Source of the DNA: Diplonema papillatum
Lineage: Eukaryota; Euglenozoa; Diplonemea; Diplonemida; Diplonemidae
Assembly (NCBI GenBank): GCA_030068145.1
Contig: JAPJBO010000462.1
Span: 62,001 to 126,000 of the forward strand
Length of the DNA stretch: 64,000 nt
Direction: 5' to 3'
Part shown: piece after piece, positions 34,223 to 44,077 of the stretch
How positions within the stretch are numbered: position 1 is the first letter of the stretch
Layout: each line of letters begins with the position of its first letter
The notes under the pieces: model-generated
What the model saw: the letters and a program-made list of their open reading frames with translations, nothing else
Databases searched by the model: none
Told to the model about the DNA's origin: nothing
Translations under genes and position numbers: made by a program

Positions 34223-35460
34223 TCATGAATCACAAGGTGCCAAAGAAATGAAAAATGGTGAAGATGACTGTATCATAATATTATGCAGAGCCTGAAAACC
34301 TTGACTCGCTGGAGAGTTCGTCGGATGAGGAGTGCGAGGGGTCCGAGGAAGAGCCAGAGGATGTGGAGGCGGGGTGCACCGTGGACTCAGCATGTGCGTG
34401 GGAGAACGGGTGCAGTGCGAGAGAGTTCGCGGGCAGGTGTGGACCCAGCGACCAGGGTCGCTGGTCCAGTTTTGGTGGATCCAGGTCGCTGGGTCCAGTT
34501 TTTTCAAGTTCAGGCAATGGCCTGAACTTGTTGCCGAAATCCAGCGCAGAAGGGAGGCTATGCGGAAAAGTGGCTTCCTCAGGGCGTGTACCCTCCACAA
34601 AATCGTGCCAGCCAGCCGCCACCACAGGCGCCGTTCGAATGCCCCGTGGACATCTATCTGGTCGACTACCGAGACAACCTTGGCCACCCAATCTCCATTC
34701 ATGCGCCATTGTTTATCCACAATTATGACGATTAAACTCCAAACCCAAGGCGCCCAATGATGTTTCAGCTTCGGCGGAGCACTCACCGATCACTGCGGAG
34801 TATCGGGCGCAAAGAGCGACGAGGCTAACTCTAGTTCGGCGACCGTGTTTCCCACGAGCACTACGTTGTCCAACCAAACAATAGGCGAAGTCTCTGACGG
34901 ACGAGTTGCCTCCGTCGCTAGAGCGCTCGCTACACTTTGCCCCAACTGCGGAGCAGGACGGTACCCCATAGCTAAGCGGCGCATCCAGTAGACAGCACTT
35001 CCGACTCGGAAATGGTCTGGTGCCTTCGGGCAGTAAGAACTGGAAAAACCAGCTCTTGAAATCGTACTGCCCAGCGAAGCGACCCTGCAAGATGGTGTCG
35101 ACAATATCCCTGTACGAGGGGAACTTGCATGCAGGCAAGGGCAGATGTTTCATGGCGTCGTTCAGGCGGTTAGTCGCCAGAATAAAGCGGAGACGACCGG
35201 CAACCTTATTAGGCACACAGAAGGCCGGGTGGAAAACGCACCCCACCCGATTCCTCGGAGCCCCCTCGGCGACATGACCGGTGATGAGTTGGTCAAGCAA
35301 CGGCTGCAAGCGCATGTTCGGCGGGCCGATCGAAGGCTCGAGAGAGACGACGCTTTTCAAAAAATTCGGATCAATCCAGCGAAAGTTCTCGCATAGGCGC
35401 GGGAAGTCTGCGAGCAGAAGTTCCGTATGCAACGCTGACTGTGGAGCCCCGTCGATCGTG
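34223..35460 (-). pseudogene. Reverse transcriptase of a tyrosine-recombinase retroelement, frameshifted
   Basis: The minus strand encodes FCVPNKVAGRLRFILATNRL (finger region), then GQYDFKSWFFQFLLPEG (the Asp-containing motif A). After a frame change near 35040 comes AMGYRPAPQLGQSVASAL, then PIVWLDNVVLVGN in place of the usual YxDD motif, then, after another frame change near 34780, RLAGTILWRVHALRKPLFR, the region after the palm. At least two frame changes mean the enzyme is dead. The family copies RNA into DNA for element movement. The upstream neighbour is a tyrosine recombinase on the same strand. Confidence 0.75.
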
Positions 35461-35557
35461 CCTTCGTACGATGCCTTGGGAATTTTCGGCAGGCCCGAGC
35501 CCCATTCCCACCACGACCAATCGTAGTCGTAGTCCTGCAGTACCGACCAGAGTCGCT

Positions 35558-36285
35558 TCATCGGGTCCGCTGCACGGTGCGGGTCGCATCGAGCGATTTC
35601 TGGGTAGGACCCCAGAACGCGCGGGAGATGTAGTTTCGCGACGAACTTATCGTGCGGTGTCTTCCCAGCGATTTTGCTGCTTGCTCGCCCAGAATGCTGG
35701 CCACCGAATTCAGTGCCGCATGTCGAACAAAGCGAGTCGAGACACCCAGTCTCGTCTTCGTGAACGCATTGTAGCGCTCGTAGGTCAGACCTTCGAAGAT
35801 TCTCAGGGTTGGCTCGGCAGGAATCGACTGCAGCCACTGGAGGAAGACAGCGGACAGGTGTCCGCTCTTCGGCAACAGAAGAGACTGTCCCTCGGACTCG
35901 GGGTCCGTCTTCCCTCCCACCATCGTCACCATGAAAGTGCCCGGTGGCACATCGAGGCGATCCAACTGCACATGTTGGCGCTCGAGCAGTTTCAAGTCCA
36001 CCCAACGGGCACCCAGAGCCAGCTGTAGGGCAGGGCTGCGGCGAAGATTGGCTCCGTTCTCAACGTAGCCATTGCGCTGGTCCTGACACTGGGTAGCTGT
36101 TGAAACCGATTGCACTTCAGTTTCAGAGCTCGGCTGTAAGCCTCGAACGGACTTTTCAGCGACATGTGGTAGTATGTCATGTACTGCCTTGCCGAAACCA
36201 CCGAGATCTGGTCCGAAGACCTCAGGGTTTGGAGCCACATGAGGAGACACTCCTCGTGGCTGAACCATAGCAGATCACAAGCTGA
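35558..36285 (-). pseudogene. Tyrosine recombinase of the same retroelement
   Basis: The first part (residues such as SARQYMTYYHMSLKSPFEAY) is in one frame, and near 36030 the sense moves to another, continuing LALGARWVDLKLLERQHVQL, MVGGKTD, GVSTRFVRHAALNSVAS and LGRHRTISSSRNYIS. These fit the Arg, Lys, HxxR-like, H and Tyr order of tyrosine recombinases. It lies upstream of the reverse transcriptase, the order known from VIPER/TATE-type elements rather than classical DIRS1. The 5' end abuts the repeat array at 36288. Confidence 0.7.
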
Positions 36286-36287
36286 GA

Positions 36288-36560
36288 TTTTGGCCTGAAC
36301 AAGAAATCTGAGATTTTGAGCCTGAACAAGAAATCTGAGATTTTGGCCTGAACAAGAAATCTGAGATTTTGAGCCTGAACAAGAAATCTGAGATTTTGAG
36401 CCTGAACAAGAAATCTGAGATTTTGAGCCTGAGCAAGAAATCTGAGATTTGGCCTGAACAAGAAATCTGAGATTTGCAAAATCTGAGATTTTGGCCTGAA
36501 CAAGAAATCTGAGGTTTTCTGGGAACAAGAAAAAAAAAAAAAAATCTGAGATTTTGAGCC
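36288..36560. repeat. Tandem array of TCTGAGATTTTG and GCCTGAACAAGAAA
   Basis: About nine units of 27-31 bp, AAATCTGAGATTTTGAGCCT then GAACAAG, with variants lacking GA. The core AAAATCTGAGATTT is shared with the array at 60730-60990. An A-run is at 36528-36543. Confidence 0.9.
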
Positions 36561-36568
36561 TGAACAAG

Positions 36569-37560
36569 ATGCAGGGCACCGGTGTGGAAACCACCAGGTG
36601 GGCATTGAGCAAGACGGGTATCGACCCCCTGGTTGGTAACTTTTTCCCGCTGGTCCGTGTAGCTGACCTTTTTCGACGAATTTTTGCTCGCGATCAGCTC
36701 CGATGAAAAGAACTGTGAAAATTAGACCCGGAAACGAAAAAGTATGTGCGTGGTTCGTGGGTCCGTGCAAGATGCAGGGCACCGGGCGTGGAAAACACCG
36801 CCGGCACTGGTGTGCATTGGGAAGGACGGGAATCGATCCCCTGGTTGGCGACATCTTCCTGCTGGTCCACATAGCAGACCTTTTCCGACGAATTTTTGCT
36901 TGCGAACAGCTCCGATGAAGAGATCTGTGAAAAATAGACCCGGAGACGAGAAACTATGTGCGTGGTCAGTAGTTTTTACAATTTGCAGGGCACCGGGCGT
37001 AGAAACCACCAGCCTGACCAGGTGTGCATTGAGCAGGACGGGTATCGATCCCCTGGTGGTGGCATTATGTTGCTGGTTCACGCAGCAGACCTTTTTCGAC
37101 GACTTTTTGCTCGCGATCAGCTCCGATGAAGAGATCCGTGAAAAATAGACCCGGGAATCAAACACTACGTGCGTGGTCCGTGGGTTCTTACAGGATGCAG
37201 AGCACCGGGCTTGGAAACCACCCGGTGTGCATTGAGCAGGACGGGTATCGATCCCCTGGTGGTGGCATTATGTTGCTGGTTCACGCAGCAGACCTTTTTC
37301 GACGACTTTTTGCTCGCGATCAGCTCCGATGAAGAGATCCGTGAAAAATAGAACCGGGGACCACCCAGTATGTGCGTGGTTCGTGGGTCCTTACGAGATG
37401 CAGGGCACCGGGCGTGGAACCAGGTTTGCAGTGGGAAGGACAGGAATCGATCCCTGGCTGGTGACATTTCCCGGCTGGTCCACCGTGACTCCACGTGGCA
37501 GACTTTTTTCGAATTCTTGCTCGCAATCAGCTCCAATGCGAGAAATAGACCCCGAAATGA
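36569..37560 (-). repeat. Tandem repeat of about 205 bp with pol III-like boxes
   Basis: Five units start near 36569, 36771, 36982, 37194 and 37397 (GATGCAGGGCACCGG). On the minus strand of unit 2, TGGACCAGCAGG (36858-36869) resembles a tRNA A box, and GGATCGATTCC (36829-36839) a B box flanked by a 3-bp stem. Only 18 nt separate them, less than in a tRNA. It could be a tandem tRNA-like SINE; no intact tRNA is present. Confidence 0.75.
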
Positions 37561-37819
37561 AAAGGATTGTTTGTGGTGCGTCGGGTTTTCCCAGGCTCTA
37601 CGATACAAGTCTACCAGCATTGTTAGCAGAGACTGCCACACTGCAGCAAGCCAGGCCCAGGTCCAGTCCCACTGTGCAGTAGTCTACAGGGGGGGAAGCC
37701 CGATGAAGGGGGGGGGGCCAGTGATGATAAAATTCCAAATTTTTTTCAAAAAAATCAAAAAAATCAAAAAAATCCAAAAAATTCAAAAAATTCAAAAAAT
37801 TCAAAGTGTCACCAATACC

Positions 37820-39820
37820 TCAGTGCCAAGATGATTGGCTTGAGGAATCACTGCCGTCATCGCCGCCCAAAACGTCGGTGGCTACATCATCAACTTCGAT
37901 CGGTGACTGGGAACTTCCAGGACCCGGTGTCTGTCTTGCTTCCTCTGCCAGCTTCTCCTCATCCCACCAACAGTTTTCCGGAGGTGTGCGCGGGTGCAAG
38001 TTAGTGTGCACAACACACATTTGGTGCATTTTCTGAGCCAGGAGGCGGTTGCGGCGACCGTGGGAAAGCCACTGCATACTAGAGAATGCGCGTTCCACGT
38101 CCGCAGAACTCGCTGTGATGGCGGTCACCTCTGATGCAACTTTGGCAAGATTGGACGTCCTTGTTCCCGCTACGACTTTCCACCATGCTTCGGGAGACCT
38201 CGTGCAGGCAAGGAGTTCCAGTTCTTCCTTGTCATCGGCGAAGACGCCAGTACCACTCGAAAACTCCAGCAGCTCGGAAGCTGCAGCCACCCCAGCAACC
38301 GACTTGATGTAGGCCTTCGCGATCTTTCGCGTTTCAGGTTCGATGGCGTAGTCCGTGAGGATTCTGAGGGGTGACTTCTCATCTGGTGGCTGCGATGGCT
38401 TTCCAAGTGTCGACCCCATGCGCGGCGTGAGCACAGTTGCGGCACTGATCCAGCCCCCTTCGTGCTTCCGGTATTTTGCGATCCTGTCCTCGATTTTCGC
38501 CTTTACTGCCTGCATTTTCGTCCTCGTGAGTGCGGTAGGCATCGTTCCGGCACTTTCGTCACATGAGGCCTTCACAAACATGAGAGCAGGAATGATGTAG
38601 GCCGCTCGAGCGTTCGTTGACTGCAGCAAACTAACTGCCAGCCCGATAGCTTGCATGAAGGGTTGAAGTGCGACGAATTGGGTCCACATGTTGCCTTCTA
38701 GCAGGGTAGCGATACCAGGGCAGAGAAGACACGCATGCTTGTCTTCTTTCATCAAGAGAAGCGTTACGCGCTCTTCGGCGACTTGCGCCCACGTTTCTGA
38801 CATGGTAGTCCAGCGGGTTACCGCAGGAAGCACAAGCTTCTTGGACCGCGTCGACTTCTCTTCGTACAGTTTCGACAGATACTCCGTGTTTCGAATGCTT
38901 GCAACAACACTTGTTACCTGAGCAGCGACAGGATGGAATTCGTTCGGTGATTCCTTTCCCTTCGACTTGCGAGTGCCAACGCAGTCGTTGGTGCAGCGAG
39001 CGACGCTGTGCGGACCACAGACGAGCGTCTTCATCTTCGGAAAGTTTACTGCAAGTTTCTTTGCTGATGCCACTGCTGTCGAATCGCCGTCCGTCACAAC
39101 GCAGATTGTCTTCTTCAGCAGGTCTTCGTCGCACTGGCGGAGGTGCGAACACAATTCATCCGAAGTGTGGCTCTTGCGGGTCAGTACACCTGCGTCAATT
39201 ATCAGGCTCTGCATCTTGTTGGTTCCGGCAGTTGCCGCGAGAATGGCAAAGACCTTCTCCTTCCGTGCACTCTGCCAAGCGTCGCACTGAATGATGAGTT
39301 GTTCAGCACTGCTCAGCGAAGCGATGAGTGGGTCGGCAACCTCCTTGTAGACTTCGTTTAGGACACGAGTACCGAGTGTGTGCCGGCTTGGCAAGTCAGA
39401 TTTCTTCAGATTCGGCCGTATACTTTGCAGGAGCTGAAGCAATAGCGGATCTTCAACCGTGCTGAACGCGTGTCCGCTGGCGAAGACAAATCTTCCAGTC
39501 GCTTTCTCGAGGTGTGTCTTTTCGCATGCTGTGACGCCGGGAAGGGCTTCTATCCTCCGCTGCTTTGGATCAACAACGCTAGCCCCTGCTGTCGATGCTG
39601 CAGCAGTCGGTAGCTTCCTCTTCTGGCCACACGTGGTGTCACCTGCTTTGGTTTGCACCTCCGGGGTTGCTTTCGTGCACTGTGCCAGATGGGCCCGCAT
39701 CCGAGTTCCGGTCACACAGAAGATGTCCTCTCTGCAGTGATGGCACTTCGCAGCGTCTTTTCCACCCTCGGAAAACGACGTGAAGTGTGCGCGACTCCAG
39801 CATTGTTGACGGCCAGGCAT
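37820..39820 (-). CDS. hAT transposase, BED finger and DUF659 type
   Basis: The first ATG is at 39820 (MPGRQQCWSRAHFTSF); the frame extends further upstream only into the MITE. It gives 666 aa. A BED-type zinc finger (KCHHC, then H and C 20 residues on) lies at about residues 22-50. The central region matches the hAT/DUF659 core: LIIQCDAWQSARKEKVF with the first Asp, then CVVTDGDSTAVASAKKL with the second. The C-terminus has the hAT dimerisation region with SSADVERAFSSM and an Arg-rich follow-up. No stop or frame break is present, so it may be functional. It would bind its own ends and cut and paste the element at 37719-40244. Confidence 0.9.
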   Translation of the reverse strand: MPGRQQCWSRAHFTSFSEGGKDAAKCHHCREDIFCVTGTRMRAHLAQCTKATPEVQTKAGDTTCGQKRKLPTAAASTAGASVVDPKQRRIEALPGVTACEKTHLEKATGRFVFASGHAFSTVEDPLLLQLLQSIRPNLKKSDLPSRHTLGTRVLNEVYKEVADPLIASLSSAEQLIIQCDAWQSARKEKVFAILAATAGTNKMQSLIIDAGVLTRKSHTSDELCSHLRQCDEDLLKKTICVVTDGDSTAVASAKKLAVNFPKMKTLVCGPHSVARCTNDCVGTRKSKGKESPNEFHPVAAQVTSVVASIRNTEYLSKLYEEKSTRSKKLVLPAVTRWTTMSETWAQVAEERVTLLLMKEDKHACLLCPGIATLLEGNMWTQFVALQPFMQAIGLAVSLLQSTNARAAYIIPALMFVKASCDESAGTMPTALTRTKMQAVKAKIEDRIAKYRKHEGGWISAATVLTPRMGSTLGKPSQPPDEKSPLRILTDYAIEPETRKIAKAYIKSVAGVAAASELLEFSSGTGVFADDKEELELLACTRSPEAWWKVVAGTRTSNLAKVASEVTAITASSADVERAFSSMQWLSHGRRNRLLAQKMHQMCVVHTNLHPRTPPENCWWDEEKLAEEARQTPGPGSSQSPIEVDDVATDVLGGDDGSDSSSQSSWH

Positions 39821-39849
39821 GTTAAGTGAGTTTGTGATGTGTGACTTAT

Positions 39850-40062
39850 CATGCAGGGTCAAAACCTTGAGTCTTTTTGGAAATGGCCAAAAAAAAAATT
39901 CCGGAAAAAAAAATGGGTTTTTTGAATTTTAAAAGTTTGGAACAAACTCTGCAGTAATTTTTGAGGAAGTTGAGCAAAAAAAAATGTTTCCAAAAAAAAT
40001 TTTAGGGCTCCATCGGCCCTGCGGGAGCGTTTTAAAAAGACACAAGGTTTTGACCCTGCATG
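39850..40062 (-). mobile_element. MITE family CATGCAGGG, copy a
   Basis: Family description: about 212 bp, ends CATGCAGGGTCAAAACC and inverse, inner 28-bp TIR ending TGTGTCTTTTT. One side then has AAACGCTCCCGCGGGGCC and the other GGCCATTTCC. The centre has TTCCTCAAAAATTACTGCAG and AAAATTCAAAAAACCC. No coding capacity. Strand + here means the CGCTCCCGCGG side comes first. This copy has the TTAT duplication and lies inside the hAT element. Confidence 0.95.
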
Positions 40063-40344
40063 TTATAGTGTGTTCCTGGGTGGTGGGGGCAGGGTAGATG
40101 CAGGCACAGATCCTATACCTGGCCGTTGTAGTTGGTCACTGTGGCATGCTGATTTTTTTGAATTTTTTCACCTTCAAAAAAATCAAAAAAATCAAAAAAA
40201 TCAAGGTCAAAAAAATCAAAAAAATCCAAGGCCTCACAACACTGGGGGGGGGGGTAGCACGGTGTGAACCTCATGCTGATCATCTGCCTGAAAAATCCCG
40301 GAAAACTGCACAAAATCCGAGAAAATAGTGACTTTTCCGTTGAA

Positions 40345-40420
40345 AATGCTCAGTCAGCTATTTTAGCTATTTAGCTATTTTCAGCTATAGCCAGCTAGCT
40401 ACAGCTAGCTATAGCTAAGT
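40345..40420. repeat. AGCTAT/AGCTAGCT simple repeat
   Basis: A run of TAGCTATTT and AGCTAGCTATAGCT immediately after the truncated hAT coding piece at 40415; it may mark the deletion point. Confidence 0.8.
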
Positions 40421-40879
40421 CTCACACTGGTGACAGGCACATCGGAAAGCAAATATGCCGTGATTCTTTGCATATTTGAGTGTCTCGAACATCAGTTTCT
40501 CGACACTTTCCTCCCCTTCATCAGTGAAGTCAATTCCCAATCCGCGAATTTCAAACTCGAAGGAATCGGGTGACAGGGAAACCCCGAATGCTTCTGCATC
40601 ACTGATGAGGTCCTTCATTGCTCTCAACATAGCAGATGCGTTGTCTGCCACAATAGCGAACACATTGAGACTTCCGCGATCGCGAAGCAGTGCGATCGTA
40701 TGATCCAGCTTGGAACAAATAGTCTGAGCGTTCGCTGATGCTATTTCAACGTTTTTAAGAAAGAAAGTTGAGGCACCGTTGCTCACAGCAAATCCCAAGA
40801 AAGTTCTTCCACGAACAGTGGCACCATCGATGAGCAGGAAGACGTCTGCACCCCGATTCACCGCAAAGAACATTTCTCT

Positions 40880-41405
40880 CACTGGTAGCAGTGAGAGAAA
40901 CTTTTTTCTCTCACTGCTACCAGTGAGAGAAACTTTTTTCTCTCACTGCTACCACTTTTAACAACTCACTGGTCCCAGTTTTTTTCTCAATGGTACTGTA
41001 CTGGTACAGTGGCGGCCAAAAAAGCCAAAAAAAGCAACGGTTTGGCCCGAGAACGCTTCCTGTGAGTTTTGATTTTTTGAGACAGAAAAAAACGCCCCGA
41101 GGGACGTCGAGCCGGAGCGAACCTCTATGGTGGTGTGGAAACCTGGTAGTTCGGAAAAACTGCTGCTTGTGTGAGAAAAATAGTCACTCACTGGTAAAAA
41201 TGCTCGAAACTCAGAAAAAAACCTCACTGTTCGTTCGTTTTTTTTTATCGGGTTTCGGGGGCCTTGTGTGAGCCCCTCGGGGCTGGGAAATGCCTCTCGA
41301 CAGAAAAAAACGCCCCTCGGGGCTCACACAAGCAGCACAAGGCCCCTCAACCCGATAAAAAAAAACTCACTACCAGTTTTTCTCTCATTTTGCCCAGTGA
41401 GAGAA
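40880..41405. mobile_element. Fold-back element with TCTCTCACTGG repeats
   Basis: The ends are CACTGGTAGCAGTGAGAGAA and CCCAGTGAGAGAA. Three copies of the palindrome TCTCTCACTGCTACCAGTGA lie at the left side, and an inner inverted pair AGCCCCTCGGGGCT with TTGTGTGAGCC near 41253-41335. The CACTGG ends suggest a hAT-derived non-autonomous element. Inner parts include AAAAAACGCCCC twice. The exact duplication could not be fixed. Confidence 0.7.
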
Positions 41406-41501
41406 CGTATATTCTTCTGTCTCAGCAGCAAAATCTCTGGTTTCCCGGACAAGCTCTTTTGTCCAGAAGCGCTGCTTGGCAAGGCCAGTCGGGTTCAGTA
41501 T

Positions 41502-41714
41502 CATGCAGGGTCAAAACCTTGTGTCTTTTTAAAACGCTCCCGCGGGGCTGATGGAGCCCTACAAAATTTTTAGGAAAAAAAAAATTTTGCTCAACTTCCT
41601 CAAAAATTACTGCAGAGTTTGTTCCAAACTTTTAAAATTCAAAAAACCCCATTTTTTTTCCGGAATTTTTTTTTTTCCCATTCCCAAAAAGACACAAGGT
41701 TTTGACCCTGCATG
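41502..41714 (+). mobile_element. MITE copy b
   Basis: Full length, GTAT duplication (41498-41501 and 41715-41718), inside the hAT fossil. Confidence 0.95.
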
Positions 41715-41738
41715 GTATCGATCGGAACAGTGGGGTAT

Positions 41739-41951
41739 CATGCAGGGTCAAAACCTTGTGTCTTTTTAAAAACGCTCCCGCAGAGCCGATGGACCCCAAA
41801 AAAAAAAGTTGGAATTTTTTTTTTTGGCTCAACTTCATCAAAAATTGCTGCAGAGTTTGTTCCAAACTTTTAAAATTCAAAAAACCCATTTTTTTTCCGG
41901 AATTTTTTTTTTGGCCATTTCCAAAAAGACACAAGGTTTTGATCCTGCATG
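41739..41951 (+). mobile_element. MITE copy c
   Basis: Full length, GTAT duplication (41735-41738 and 41952-41955), inside the hAT fossil, 24 bp from copy b. It has TTCATCAAAAATTGCTGCAG in the centre. Confidence 0.95.
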
Positions 41952-41981
41952 GTATCCATGATCGAGTTCGGCAGGCCATAC

Positions 41982-42193
41982 CATGCAGGATCAGAACCTT
42001 GTGTCTTTTTAAAACGCTCCCGCGGAGCCGATGGACCCCAAAAAAAAAAGTTGGAAAAAAAATTTTTTGCTCAACTTCCTCAAAAATTACTGCAGAGTTT
42101 GTTCCAAAGTTTTAAAATTCAAAAACCCCATTTTTTTTCCAGAAATTTTTTTTTTGCCATTTTCAAAAAGACACAAGGTTTTGACCCTGCATG
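41982..42193 (+). mobile_element. MITE copy d
   Basis: Full length, ATAC duplication (41978-41981 and 42194-42197), inside the hAT fossil, 30 bp from copy c. The left end reads GGATCAGAACC. Confidence 0.95.
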
Positions 42194-43239
42194 ATACTCA
42201 GAGACGAGAAGTGCAAGTCGACGAGTGAACAACATTTCGTTCCAAGGAGCCACAGCAGCGGAAGAGACTGCACCAGACGCACGCGCTCTTCGAGGAGACT
42301 TAGGATGCCGCTGAATGCTTGTCTTCCCGATTTCCTTCTGGCAGATATTGCATTTTACGACCTTGTTCCCATTGGTCTTTGTGCAAACGGGCCCGCATAA
42401 ATAGCCGCGTCCCACTCCGCTGGCTATTTTGGAGGAGTACTCAGTCACATACTCTACAATCGCAGGGAGTGGCTTAGACACAACGGTGGCAACAGAGGCC
42501 GAACCCGCCGCGGCTGCAGTACTTTCTCGAGTGTTGTCATTACTCGCGGTGTTTTCGCTCAACTGTGCATCTTCAGCCAGTTCAGGTACTTCGGGACGAT
42601 GCGAAGCTTGATCCGTTGACTGGGCCTGGTCCTCACTCTTTCCGGCTGCTGCTTCAAGCTCTGTCAAGTGACGTTGCAGGTCCCTCATGCGAGCAGATTG
42701 GTACGGACGGACTTCGTTAACGAACCCAGCGAAGCTGTTGTTTGTCTTGTGGCAGGTTTCACAGATGTCCATGCCGCAGTGACCCTTGATTTTCGGACAC
42801 GAAAAACGAGCACCATCGACTGCGCCACATGCATCACACTCCCACAACCTCCAGTCCCGTCCCCTTTGCGTCTTCAATTTCTCAAGGGCGAGTACCACAA
42901 ACAGCTCTCCGCATAGGCACCTTCGCTCCTCAGGCTCAGCCTCCTGTGACTCTGACTCTGTGTCTGACGCTGTACTACTCGACTCTTCACTTGGAAGGCG
43001 GCGTTTTTTCCTTCTCGCCTGGTCAGGGTCTGCAGTTTCCTGCTGACGACAGGCATGGCACTTGCAGTGTGCACCAGCAATAATAATAACAGGAACACCC
43101 ACATCACGAAGTGTTTGGCGATCATTTTTTAAAGTTAAAAACTTCTCTTGAGGATTCTTGATAAATTCGGCAAGTCCTGTAATTTTGCAGATTTGAGAGA
43201 GATATGGCAATGAACCTATCGCATGCTGGCAGCTACGTT

Positions 43240-43392
43240 GCGGATTTCGGTCAAAAATTTTGGGTCAAAATTTTTGGTCAAAAATTTGGGTCAAAAATTT
43301 TGGGTCAAAAACTTTGGGTCAAAAATTTTAGTCAAAAATTTTGGGTCAAAAATTTTGGTCAAAAATTTTGGGTCAAAAAACTGGGGCAAACC
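43240..43392. repeat. (GGTCAAAAATTTTG)n array
   Basis: About ten irregular units of 13-15 bp directly upstream of the hAT fossil's first readable codon. A related GGGTTGAAAATTTTG series lies at 54850-54985. Confidence 0.9.
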
Positions 43393-43500
43393 CGTACGGG
43401 GTCCGTACGGGGTCCGTACGGGGTCCGTACGGGGTCCGTACGGGGTCCGTACGGGGTCCGTACGGGGTCCGTACGGGGTCCGTACGGGGTCCGTACGGAC
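43393..43500. repeat. (GTACGGGGTCC)n array
   Basis: Ten copies of an 11-bp unit after CTGGGGCAAACCC. The inverse array (GTACGGACCCC) occurs at 55116-55240 in front of the Merlin transposase gene. Open in all frames, hence the GSVRGPYGVRT-type frames, which I reject as genes. Confidence 0.95.
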
Positions 43501-43653
43501 CCACAAAGGATTGTAATTGTAATCCCTGCCATTTTCCCCTTCTGTTCGAGTCAAGGCAGCGACGTCGAGTAATTTCCCATGCAACCGTCCTGTTCCGCTT
43601 TTAGCCAGTTTAGACAGTTTAACGTCGTGTCCAGGACCTTAGTGGAGCCAAGA

Positions 43654-44077
43654 GGCATGTGTAACATACAGAGAGGCTCTCTGTATTTTACATTTTTAGC
43701 AAAAAAAACGCTAAAAATGTAAAATACAGAGAGCTCTCTGTATTTTACATTTTTAGCGTTTTTTTTGCTAAAAATGTAAAATACCATGCAGGGTCAAAAC
43801 CTTGTGTCTTTTTAAAACGCTCCCGCGGGGCCGATGGAGCCCTAAAAAGTTTTTTGGAAAAAAAAAAATTTGCTCAACTTCCTCAAAAATTACTGCAGAG
43901 TTTGTTCCAAACTTTTAAAATTCAAAAAACCCATTTTTTTTTCGGAAATTTTTTTTTTGCCATTTCCAAAAAGACACAAGGTTTTGACCCTGCATGATAC
44001 AGAGAGCCTCTCTGTATGTTACATTTTTAGGCTAAAAATGTAAAATACAGAGAGCCTCTCTGTATGTTACACATGCC
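43654..44077. mobile_element. Merlin-type MITE, with a nested CATGCAGGG MITE
   Basis: The ends GGCATGTGTAACATACAGAG and inverse are flanked by a perfect 8-bp duplication AGCCAAGA (43646-43653 and 44078-44085). The element, without its insert, is about 210 bp of alternating ACAGAGAGCCTCTCTGT and AAAATGTAAAATA palindromes. GGCATGTGTAA is also the end of the full Merlin element at 54572, so this is probably mobilised by it. Copy e of the other MITE family sits inside. Confidence 0.9.
43785..43996 (+). mobile_element. MITE copy e
   Basis: Full length, ATAC duplication (43781-43784 and 43997-44000), nested in the Merlin-type MITE. Confidence 0.95.

Larger units (their letters stand above)
37719..40244 (-). 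mobile_element. hAT-type DNA transposon, nearly complete
   Basis: The ends are CAGTGATG at 37719 and CAACACTG at 40237-40244, the CAGTG type usual for hAT. The subterminal regions carry repeated TCAAAAAAATC words on both sides. Both flanks are runs of G (10 and 11), so an 8-bp G duplication is compatible but cannot be proved. It contains one transposase gene and a later MITE insertion at 39850-40062 between the gene start and the right end. Confidence 0.8.
40415..43210 (-). pseudogene. hAT transposase fossil split by four insertions
   Basis: The 5' part (43210-42194) has a C4-type finger (CDACG, CPKIKGHC, CETC) and a BED-like finger (CNICQKEIGKTSIQRH), with Lys/Arg-rich and Ser/Glu stretches between. 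The coding sequence is then interrupted by three MITEs (41982-42193, 41739-41951, 41502-41714) and by a fold-back element at 40880-41405. Leaving these out, with one target copy each, the same frame runs through into 40882-40415, which carries LLIDGATVRGRTFLGF and VFAIVADNASAML, the hAT core around the first two Asp residues, then CACHQCE and a stop. The C-terminal dimerisation region is lost. The start codon is unclear because no in-frame ATG is near 43210. Confidence 0.85.

Noticed and set aside
36569-37560. Genuine tRNA genes in the 205-bp repeat
   Set aside because: A and B boxes are too close, no acceptor stem or anticodon arm can be formed.
43291-43584. Frames of repeated GSVRGPYGVRT-type sequence (also at 54917-55315)
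   Set aside because: Produced by the 11-bp GTACGGGGTCC array, which is open in every frame.
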